Below, piece after piece: positions 11,137 to 22,700 of a DNA stretch of 64,000 nucleotides (position 1 is its first letter; every line of letters starts with the position of its first letter). The position numbers were made by a program, and so were the translations under genes. Source of the DNA: Prostheceraeus crozeri (Eukaryota > Platyhelminthes > Polycladida > Euryleptidae); the NCBI GenBank assembly GCA_907163375.1, contig CAJQUW010000950.1, forward strand, positions 1-64,000. The letters are read 5' to 3'. Under the pieces are notes generated by a model that searched no databases, had not been told where the DNA came from, and worked only from the letters and a program-made list of their open reading frames with translations.

Positions 11137-11910
11137 CACTAGGTGACATGCCACGCTCAATTGTGCGAAATTCACGCGTAAAGTACGCGTAATTACACAT
11201 GATCCTAAACATCCTTGGCTATGCGTGACATTGCTGCAACATGTCGGCAGTCCTGCTATATAGACTTTGCGTCTCATGTGTCTACATGTATCAGAGGCCA
11301 AACAATGTGATAGGACCTCAATTTCATGCTCAGGGAAGACAGAACATGCTAAGCGGTTCATCCGTGGTTCAAGCGGCAACGCAGACAACCGTAGACGACG
11401 CGCAAACTATAAACGCTCGACCGCGCGTATTCATAAACATTTCCTATGTTTTAACAGCATCAGATCAAGTGATTTCTGACTCTTAGTGCAGCGCGTATGT
11501 ACGCGCGTAGAAGAATAGAATGTCTTTAACCACGGATGTTTAATATTGTGGCAAATGAGAAGCTCAAATTATAGTCTTGAACTTTACTGAAAAGGCTCAT
11601 CAATGGATTATTGAAAACCCAGCGGTGACTATTATATTGAAGTATGAAGAGCCTAATTCTATCGTGTGTACAGATTTCTGGTGGTTTTATCTTCTTAGAT
11701 AACCACGGATGAACCGCTAAGCATGTTCTGTCTTCCCTGAGCATGAAATTGAGGTCCTATCACATTGTTTAGCCGCTGATACATGCAGACATATGAGACG
11801 CAAAGTCTATATAACAGGACTGCCGACAGATGTTGCAGCAATGTCACGCGTAACCACGGATCTCTAGGGTCATGTGTAATTACGCATGTATCGTGGCATG
11901 TCACCTAGTG
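11137..11910. mobile_element. 774-bp foldback element with ~220-bp inverted arms
   Basis: The left arm (11137-11371) and right arm (11699-11910) are long inverse copies: CACTAGGTGACATGCCACG at the left end and CGTGGCATGTCACCTAGTG at the right, then GACTTTGCGTCTCAT, TTCATGCTCAGGGAAGACAG and so on. The unmatched centre (11372-11698) has no coding frame of interest. It is a non-autonomous transposon; the superfamily is not certain. A fragment lies at 10186. Confidence 0.85.
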
Positions 11911-12494
11911 GATGGAGCTCAAGTCATCCCTTCCTTATGACTGTTGTCTGCGGCTAGATTTGAACTGTTCACTTCCTGACAAGTAGACGTCAGTAATAAA
12001 ATCTCTCCAATTTCTGCTGAAAATTCGCAACAACCTAAATTTTTACTTAATTGTATGAAAAATCATATGCAGACACGAAAACCTCTTCAGTTGACAAGAA
12101 AACCACTTTTCTTTAAAGAAGCATTTATTGTGCAAACCCTCCTAAGAATCATCGGTTTTGATAGAGTAAATTTGATAGAAAACTAAGTCTTCAATTTTCA
12201 ACAAAATAATTTACAGAGAAAGAGAATATTGAGCTTCGCAATTCACAAGTCCACGAAATGAGACGTTTTTGATCACTATAACCAGCTTGGTGCTTCAAAT
12301 TCTCTCTGTCATGTTTTCACATATGTTGGAAATCCATCAAATCAAATCACTGAGAGCATTTTCTATCCACATTCAAGATTTCATGAGATTTGGGTGAGAA
12401 CATTTCGAATTAGAGGCGTTAGTGCAAAGTGTAAATTAAGATGGACATCAGCGTGCTTCCATGCTTTGTTTTGTCTTCCCTCTCATCTCTTCAG

Positions 12495-12679
12495 CTGGTC
12501 TTTCAAGTGATCCCAGAACCTCTACGGAACCCTTTTTCATCATCAAGAAATCGAGCCGTGTGCGAACGTGCATCGGCTGTTCGTCGTCATCAACTGAAAT
12601 GTTTGGGATAGCCACGTCAAATTATCGTAAAATGCAAAGGAATTACAATTCGACCATGGTCAATTACAAGAACAAATAA
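12495..12679 (+). CDS. Candidate 3'-terminal coding exon, unknown gene
   Basis: A strong acceptor (TTTTGTCTTCCCTCTCATCTC then TTCAG) ends at 12494. The frame after it encodes GLSSDPRTSTEPFFIIKKSS and a serine/asparagine-rich tail with a C..C pair. It stops at 12677-12679, overlapping an AATAAA at 12675. Alternatively the pyrimidine tract codes for a signal-like start (MLCFVFPLISSAG, ATG at 12461), giving a 72-residue secreted peptide. I recognise no family and found no upstream exon. Confidence 0.3.
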
Positions 12680-12680
12680 A

Positions 12681-13227
12681 TAGGCAAGAGGAGAAAGACA
12701 TGTATCTTGGTTTGGAAGTTCAACGTAAGACATTAGTTATCTATATATAAGTAGTCAAAGAAAGTATTTCTGAATTAATTTGCTGTTCACCGACTTTGCT
12801 GTGAGATTTTTTCTTTAACTTTGTATGCTATAAACAGTTTTTTTATGGTACCTTATCTTTCTGAAACGAATGATTTTCAATTTGAGAAATAAACGCATCT
12901 TCATTATTATTATCATCAACCAGACTTGTGTTTATAGTTCTCAGACTATTTGTGTTGGTCTGTGGTCATATGAGATCTGGTTGATAATGATTGGATGTCA
13001 TAAAATTGAATTGCCAAGCCATGGTACAAGTATTTTTCCATTTGCTTGTTTAATTGTTCTTGAAAATGACTGGAGTTTTCTGTAGTCGAAATAAGTTGAA
13101 TTTTTTGCATTTTAGAGTTTAGCTTTCTCAAACTCTTCAATTGACATAGTTAAGGTTTTAATCGATCATTGTTACATAAGACGTCACGTAAGACACATGT
13201 GAAGCGCACAACTTTGCCGATTGGGTA
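12681..13227. other. No recognised gene
   Basis: AT-rich sequence leading into a Penelope-type terminal repeat. Another AATAAA stands near 12886. Confidence 0.4.
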
Positions 13228-13270
13228 ACATCGCTGAAGAGGGGAGAATCTCCGAAACGTTCGACGATTG
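13228..13270 (+). ncRNA. Hammerhead-ribozyme-like motif in a PLE-type terminal repeat
   Basis: CTGAAGA (a CUGANGA core; position 7 is free in hammerheads) is followed by a hairpin GGAG-AAT-CTCC and then GAAACG. Core order and stem II fit a hammerhead. Stems I and III are short or unclear, as in the minimal hammerheads described for Penelope-like elements. No transposon coding sequence follows directly, so it may be a solo terminal repeat. Confidence 0.4.
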
Positions 13271-13738
13271 TATATTTCTTTTCATTACACTTCGACTTTT
13301 GGTCAATAGACAGAAAAAGTGCTCACTTGCCTCTTTATCTACAGATGAAAGCTATGTTATCTTCGACATAAAGATGAAAACCTCCTGTTGGTGACCATCA
13401 CCTGTATATGAGAGGGAAAATAGTCGTGCACCTTATTCAGGCCATACACGATCAGCAGAGACCGCAACATTTCTTAAACTCAATCACTCAACCGGCGTGG
13501 AAGTTCAAATGATGTGAAACATTGCAAAATATGCACAGATATTTTAGAATTTTATAATTAAAGAAATTAAGCTAGTCCATTAAAGGACTGAAGATAATTC
13601 CCACACACAAGCCAGGTAAAGTCAAATCCTTTATCAAGACACGTGAAATTTGGCACGTAGATAGAAAATGCCTTCAGCTTTGAGCTGATCACGTTTCACG
13701 GACCGCCGGCAAATGTGAAAACTTTGAAGGGAAACTCC

Positions 13739-16700
13739 TCATAATTCCATTGGGCCACGATATGTTGGAGGAATCACGACGGTGATGTAGCACCGAGCCA
13801 TCAGATATACCAAGGAGATGAAGAGTACAGTGCTGCAGAGAATCAGTCCGAATCTGTCGTTGATCTTGCTGATACTGATCCACTGTTTGTGAGTAATTTC
13901 CCAGTCATCACCTCCATCTTTGAAATAACTGCTATCTTCATCTCCATCACTCATTTCCACTTCTTCTTTCTTGTCAGGGAAATGCTCTGTTCCATGGCAG
14001 GCATGATAGCAACAAATCACTGACAGAATCTTGAGATAGAAGGTTGACAGAATATTTGGGATCTTCTTCACCCGGCAGTTGTAGAATTTGACCGTAAATG
14101 CTTGAAATAGCTCAGTTACAACGCCAACACACAGTAGGATTGCATAAACTTCACCTGAAAGTCAAATGAAGTTATTGAATTTGAAATGAAGTTCGGAATT
14201 TGAACATCACAATAGCTATCAAACCTGTATATTTTCTACCGGATGATTCATTTTATCTAATCGCATAAATATGTCGGAAGTTGAATGTTACTTCTTTCTG
14301 TGTTATAAGTAGTAATATATTAACATTTAAAGATCAAGCTTAGAATAGTGCATTCGATTCTGCTTCACGAAAGTCGAATATTTCTTGCATATAAGTTACA
14401 AGTTCACATAAATAAACGATAAGGATCAAGTGATTTTAAAATTAGGATTAAAATAAATTCGAAGTGATGTTAACTTCATATTGAAAATCATTAGTGCTTC
14501 TCGCTAAACATGCCGAAGCTCAAGACATTACCATGCCAACAATCAGCTGCCGTTTGTCGATTGAGAATATCTTTAGATGGAGCTGTACCTGTAGCTTATG
14601 CTTCACGTTCATGGCATGATATGGATCACGGAATTCGTACTCTGCAGTTTCCGCTATTGTATTAGTTTGAGATGTTTTGGCCAATGACCAATAAGGCATT
14701 CTTGCTTTCCCCTGAGTGTTTTTAGAACAAGTAAGCTACTTGATAAAACCTAATTGAACGTGATCAGAGAATAATAATTGAATCTAAAGAAATGATCTGA
14801 AAAATGCTGTAATATAGCTTGGTTAGCTGATAAAACTTTCTTGTGGTTGAGAACGTCGATTTAGAGTGGAGAAGGAGACAAAATAGCTTGTCATACTGAG
14901 AATGAAAAGCATGATTGCTGAATCCGCCACTGCAACAAATATACATCGATCTGATCATCAAATCGGTAAATTTCTATTCTATAAAACATTATGTGTTTTG
15001 AAGATGCTTGTGTATCACAGAATTAGATTGTTTAACTCCTTCAGTTTACTGGACGTGAAGACCAATTCAACACGGCTTCGATTGCCACGATTCCTTTAGA
15101 TTCGCAGAATTCCCACTGGCTGCTGTCTGAGGCTCACTGCTTATTCAGGGACGCCTTATTGTTTGACCGTAGATCGTGTGTGGTGTGTGCTATTTCATAA
15201 TCGCACATGGGACATGACTCTGCTCTTCTAGGAAACGACGACTGCTGCGGAGTAGTCCAATTCTGTGTTGGAGCATCGACTTTCTCTGTAAGAAATAATT
15301 AGTAAACTGACGATGCAACCGGACATCAATGATGGTGCTTCTATCAGGGAACAAAGAGCATCGATTTTCCGTTGGTTTCAGGGTATCTTCCTACACGACT
15401 GAAATCAAGTGAAATTCATCAAAATTTGTGACATCATCTTCCAAAACATGTAGGAATGGGACAGTTGGAAACAATACTTGCAATTTAACTGGTCTCATTT
15501 TCTCAACATTCAATTGATTTCATTGGATCGAGTGATAACACTTAATTACTTTTCCGAGCTCCCACTGCAGATTGCAGATTGATTAAAAACTGCACCGTAA
15601 GCTGTTTAGTACGAAAGCTGGTTGATTTTGACTACGAAACCAATGTACAAAACGAGAATAACAAAATGTACGAAAGCATTATTGTTCGTGTTGATACACT
15701 ACGAATGTGATTGGCTTTCCTATTGGATTATCTTTTTCATCCAATAGGAAAGCCAATCGCTTTCGTAGCGTATGAGCAGTTTTCTTTTGCGCCCTACAGT
15801 TTACAGTGTATAGTGCAAAAAATCCTCTTGAATTATTTAAGATCCTTTCATGGCCGCCAAAAAGTCCTATCTGTTATAAAACGCTTCATTAGTCTTTTTT
15901 CTGACAAATCACTTACCTAAGACTGGCAATACCGATGTTTTCGGAAGCGTTTTCTCCAGAAGAATCATGTAGACATTGATGGAGACGAATGTTGTGACAG
16001 GAATTATCAGCTTCGGTTGCGCTAGATTCGGTGGAAGGGTAAATGGTACCAACATGATGGCTGCCAACATGAATGATGGTATCAAAAGCGTTAGAAGATA
16101 GAAGTCATTGTTCCTTGCCAAAAGAAGTGACAATTCATACGCAGGATATTTCTCGATTGAATTATTTCCATTCAATTCTGCTGTCTTTACAATATTATGA
16201 GCATGTCCCAACAGCAACCATTCTTCCCCGATGTACGAGGATTCATTGGCATGAGTCATCGGAAAATTGACGACTTCAATCAATTGACGGTATCCAAGAG
16301 GTGGTTTGAACATCAAAGTGCAGTGCTGGATATCTCGAGGAAAATATTGAATATCAATGTTACAAGACACTTTGGTCATTATATGTGTCTCCAGAACTGC
16401 TCTACCTGTCTGAGAGTAGCGAACAATGTCTGGTTTGATCACTTGCCCCGTGGTCTCCATTGCAGTGGAAACATCCAAGTGCGGCAGCCACACATCCTTG
16501 CTGTTCAGTAAGAGAACATCGACATCAGAATTGTTCCAAGTAAGACGATTATCGGTCCATGCCTGTAAACAAGAAATTCCCGTTTTATCGCGAAATGCTC
16601 AATAACATGCGCACCAAAGACAGCGAAAGATGTATTACTTAATGCACGACAGCGGTGAGACGCGGAAGGCGTGCTTCAACCAACTTTATTGCTCGACGGA

Positions 16701-19700
16701 CGATAAATCCCCTCATCGTGCAATAAATATTATCGAAGAATTTATCTCTGCATGTCTGCTAAAATTTCTTATCGCACTGTGGTTATATGCAATGCATTCG
16801 TTGTATGCAGATACCTTAGAAGATATTTGCAATATATGGAGTTATTCTGAAACACCTGCCAAATATTTTGATGAACAACTCCATGATGACGCTAAGATAG
16901 CGCTCACCTTGAGATTTCTATAATGAAACATTCGACAGGCCATAGAATTCGAATTATTATCAATGGCAATTATCTACCGAAATTGTCCAAAAGTTCCACT
17001 GTGACACTGAGTCTAATTGACATAGCGTCATTTCATGAAGGAATACGCTATGAAGACGCTAACTTAGCGCTCTATCGGATCATTCTTTTTCCTGTTGAAG
17101 GACAGTAATGATAAGATGAATAGATTGAAGCGTCATCTGCAAATAATTTTCTAAATGGTTGATTAAAGCATAAAAGTATGACAGCGTGCTGAAACCGTGG
17201 AAGTCGTCTCCGTCGCGCTGTCAAGCAATAAGGTAGTTATCACACTCTAGGCTTCGTCTCGAATCCCAGAGTGCGATAACTATCACTAATGGCATTATTA
17301 CTGTACATTATGATGGCACGCTGCACTCTTCAAAGGTCGAGACGAAATCTGGAGTGCGATGATTGCTTATTGCTTGACAGTGCGGTGGAGACGCATTGCA
17401 CGGTTTCAGCACGCTCTCATACTTGAATCATGACATATAGAAAATTGACTTTTCAACACTGTCACTTAATCTGAAACAGAGCTACTCATAGAGGTTGGAT
17501 TGTTAGATATCCATGTTATCTAGAGCGGACATGAAATATCATCAGCATGCATAGCGGAGACAATATTGCTTCAATGCAGAGTCGTTTGTAAATGTGTCAT
17601 TCAATGTCGGCAATTTCTATTAATTTCTTTCATGTCGTCTACAGGCTTTGTTAACGGTCCAATTCAGGTGATAACCCTCACGTGAATCTTAAGCCTACTT
17701 TACACTGTTGCAGCCATAGAAATTGATAACAATAAAACCTCTAGAATGGAAATTAAGCTTCATGCAATGCACAATAACGGTACATAGATCGCACGCATTT
17801 TCACTTAGATACACCTGCCAACGTTTGTATCATTGGGTTAGAATCAGTCACATGTGTAAATCGAAGCTTTTAATTGGTTCTTCATGCCCCAACTTAGTTC
17901 CCTCGGATGTGCCGCGACCTTGAGTCAATTTCCATTCTAGCGAACTTCAGATAAACAGTTTATTTCTATGGTTGCAGCGGACGAATGACACGCCCGTCAG
18001 GTGATTGAAACGCAGCATGACATAGCTATGAAACAGAACTGCATGCGCAGCACCTAATTTACATTGCGAATAGCGAGACAGCAAGTCAGCTACTGCACTG
18101 TCCAACCAAAGTGAGTCATGGAACCAAAAAAATAGAGAAAATCAACCAATCAAATGACACTATCATTGCCATAGAAATAGATTGTTGTTTATCTGAAGTT
18201 GACTAGAATGGAAATTGACTCAAGGTCGCGGCACACCAATCATACAGCCGTTGACAAGTGTATCTAAGTGAAAATGCGTGCGATTTATGTGCCACTATTG
18301 TGTATTGCATGAAGCTTAACCTCCGTTCTAGGGGCTTTATTGTTGTCGATTTCTATGATCATTGCAGCAGGCTGCAAAGAAATAGACTTCGTTCTAATCG
18401 CTGAGCTGCCACTGCAGCACTGACGTCAAACGTCATAACGAGGTCATCTTCGTCATCTGCTGCACAGCACATGAACTGCCAGTGTAAAGCGGCCTTACTC
18501 TGCGTGAAAAATGTAGGTTATGAGATATCAACATCAGCAGTTATCTCAAAATGACGACAGAGAAGTCCTGAGCTAGGCCCGCTGACAGAGTCCAGACTGG
18601 TGCCGCCATAGTTATCTATTGTCGTCTCTAGACAAGGGAAGACAATAGCATAGACATCTGATCTCTATGGAGCTTCTGATAGAACGCTAAGTCAGCGTCC
18701 TCATTTAGTAAACTATTGATAATGATTATTCGATTTCTCTGGCTTAAAATAGCAATTTACTGCCTTACCAATATCTCCATTACAGAGTTATGAAGTGAGC
18801 GCTACCTCGGTGTAATCAGAGCGTTGTTTATCAAAATACATTGTACTTGGCAAGTGCTTCAGAAGAACTCTATGCTGAACCAATTCAGATACCAATTGTC
18901 CTATTTCTATGTCCTAAAACATACATCTAAACACTACAAATACATTGCACAAAATAATGTGTGTTGTGCAATAATATTTATCAAATATGCACTTCTTCTC
19001 TTATTTCATTAATGCACGGTACACGAAATTTTGGCCGTATAGTGGTATGTAGCATTAATGATGCATATTGTGTGACAATTCAATGACAAGTTGAGTGATT
19101 AAAATACATGTCAGGAATCTGAAGTTCCACTTTCCTTTTTCCACTAAGTATGATATGACAGAGGGCGAGAGGACCATAATTCAGTGCGAAAGTAAATCTG
19201 ATTCAATACTGTCCCGATATGTACAAGGTGTTTCAAAAGTAGGCTAACAGTAGAAATTGGCCTTGAAAAGCTATGTCTTAATGCTTTTATTAATACTTAA
19301 TAAAGTATAATAATAGTAATGACATTATTAAGTGTTCTGCCATTGACAAAGGGTCTGGACCCGAAACGTCTGGCGATATTATTCTTTATTCATTTTTCTT
19401 GGCATTATACATATCGGGACAGTATTGAATCAGTTTTACTTTCGCATTGAATTTTCCACTAAGTGACATACCTAGCGAAGACTTCGTGCGATTCCACAAA
19501 ATATCTTGCCGTCATTACAAGATCGTAAATGAAATTTAGAATGTAACCTGACATGATTTTGTACAGTGCGTTCATAAAGTCACTGTGCACCTAATAAATC
19601 AATGCATGTGCATTACTTTGCCGCTTAGAAATAGATTACCACGGCACTATAAAAAGTGAAGTTTCTTGTAGAAACTTCGACTTCTGTGTGATCACAAAAT

Positions 19701-22700
19701 ATCTATTTACATACTACAAAAACATTTGAAAATGTCCACCCTGTTCACGAATGCAAATGTCAATTCAACGTCTTATATTCTCAAACATTCGGTGAATTTC
19801 CTCGTGCCTGATAGCGTCAATTTGCTGACAGCTGTTTTCTCTAGACTCCTGTAGATTTCGTGACCTGCTTCCGTAAACCTCCTGCTTCACCGCTAACCAA
19901 CAGTAAAAGTCCAAGACATTCAAATCCGGTATCTCGGATGCCAAATCCTTCAGAGATAACTCTTGTTTGAAATATTCAACTAAAATATCGAATTGAGGAA
20001 TTGACGGTATGCGCAGTTGCTCCATCTTGCTAGAAATAAGCAATCAAACTTTCATCGTCACTTAATTCGTCAACGAGTGAAGCAATCATTTTGTCAAATA
20101 ATTTTGGTGTGGGTTTTCACTAGACCATGTTCGGGAACTCTGGCTACTGATATGCCTTGATAGATGAAACCAAGCTTCATCAGAAAAGAAAGTCTTATCG
20201 AGCACATTATTTTCATTTAGATTTTGCATCATTCAACTCATGTTGGCCAGAGATGCGGTGCGGATATAGGTGTTCTTTCTTACAGCAGGATGATTGGGAT
20301 AAGCGACGCATCGACTTGTTTGGGCAATGAGTCATAGCTTCAGAAATAACATTTTCAGGAATAACTTTTTTATCACTTAAGATTAATGGTCGATCTGAGC
20401 GTGATGGATCGTGCACCGAGTCAGCTTTTCTGAACTCAGTGATTGGACTCCAATCAACATTTCGATGAGGCAAATCAAATGCAGGAAGTCTTTCTAAAAA
20501 CCCCTTCTTCACTTCATTAGTATATTCCCCATTGGCGCGAAAAACATTTTTGACCAAGAAGTTCTTCTTTCGCATTGACATCACCATGCTTAGCTTCGAA
20601 ATGCAACGTACAGATCTAATTTAAATTTAATTAAATTACAGATTAAATTTAAATTACAATCATGTTGAATGTCGCAAGCTACTCAATTGCGCTTCCCAAA
20701 CGAGCCAGCGACTCTGTGCATGTGATAGATATCTACAATTGTAAGATTACGACTGTTTTCTTTGGCAAAACAAGACACAAATTTCTTTGATAAGACACAA
20801 ATTTATTGAATCATAGCATTATGCACCTATGACTTCATCTACATAAACTACATATCCACTCAGCCTGGTGCAAAAAAGCTGCTAACTAGACAAGCTACAT
20901 GTAAGTTAGCAAACTTGAAATTTCAGCCAAGAAGAAGAATAAGATCACAACTTTTGTGTAAATTTTTTTATTATCTTGCGGTTCATGAATTTCCCTCATA
21001 ATTAGTTTGATTTCCGAATGCATGTTAGTAAATTTGCATTTTTATTGACATCTACTCAGTATTAACACATTCACTCCCAGCCAATAACGAGTATACTCGC
21101 ACTTGGTGGTGCACCAATCTTTGCCAATAGGAGTATACTCGTGATAGAGTAAAATGGCTCCTATTGGCAGATACTTTTGGACTATTTGAATCTACTGATG
21201 TGATACATATGTTTAGATCATGTGTAAAGTATTACACTAGCCTAGTCATAGATATCTGGAGCTCATAGATATTGACAGACTCTTCAATAAGTAGTACATC
21301 CACAATAATGGAAGGAAATCACTGCGAATAGTTAATATACATGTGTAATCCATCGATATTATTTTGTGAAGAAATCCATTGAGTACGATTATATTCCCAT
21401 TTCGCAGTAATGTAGTAACGACTAGCAGTTTCCACGCGTGATGATGAATGAGCAGTAAGTCGTATGTTGCGTAAAGGGAGTGAAATATACAATTCATGCT
21501 AAGTTAGTCTATAACGCCTCTCTCATAAGCGGTGTCTTATTTTTGATGTACGAGTAAAATGGAGCAGCTTATAATGTGTTGGAAATCAATAACATGTTAG
21601 TTCATCCATTTTTTGAATAATTCTATAACCTCCAGTCGCCATCATTGCTACTGCGCTGCCAGACTCGCCAATATGAAACTGTTGAAGATGAATAACGTGT
21701 CATAAAACATTAAAAAAAACAGTTTCCAGTTTCATTCATTCAGAGAGAGAGAGAAGTCAATGCACTTCAGGAAACAGCACATAGTACAAGGGTAAATCCA
21801 TTTTATATAACAGCATTTATCAAAGACGTGTCTTCCGTCTGTAAAATCCTTCGTTCTGAACCGATTCTCATGAGTTTTTCTTCATCTTGATCCTGAGGAT
21901 CTCCTCTTTCGGTCTTTAGAAATTCAAATCAATCCAAAACGTTTTCTCTATGAAAAATTCAGCTCGAGACCTGGAAGGTATTTGTAACAATGCCAACTAT
22001 ATTGGATACACAACAAATTTGTTATCAGTAAGATGTAAACAGCACAAAAATAACGGATCAATAAAAACGCATTGGTTGGATAAACATAACAAGAAACCGA
22101 GAACATATTAAACAACATGAAAACCATCGCTCATTTCTATGTAGTAAATGATCTACAAATTGCCGAAGCAATCTCAATAAAATCTCCAATGTTGAATGAA
22201 AGGGACAAAGGTCTTACCCGCCACCTGAATGTGATATGACAATTTCTATGATTGGTTGCATTAGCCTTACATATCTAGGACTTCATCATTTTGTAAATAA
22301 GATGTCTATAAGATTGAACTTTAAACTCTTGTTATATAGCATGTCATAATTTTGTTAATGATCTAGATAATGGACCAAGAAGAGTCTGAAACGTTGCAAA
22401 ATATACGATTCTACACTATTAAATGGTATTCATCAGTTGTCCACAAAAATTTAACAGCAACTCAAAAGGAACATTACAGAAAAACAGAAAGAATATACCA
22501 AAAATGCATTAAAATCGATCATGATCTAACATTTAACCAAATATGTAAAGAAAACAATATTCTACCAAAGTGCACCAAAATTAAGTTACACAAGAAAGAA
22601 CTAGAAGATGAAGAAATGACAAAATCTTTCAGAACAGAACTGATAGAAACCGAAATCAATAAAAACAAAGAAAATTTATCAGCAATGAGAAAGGAACTAC

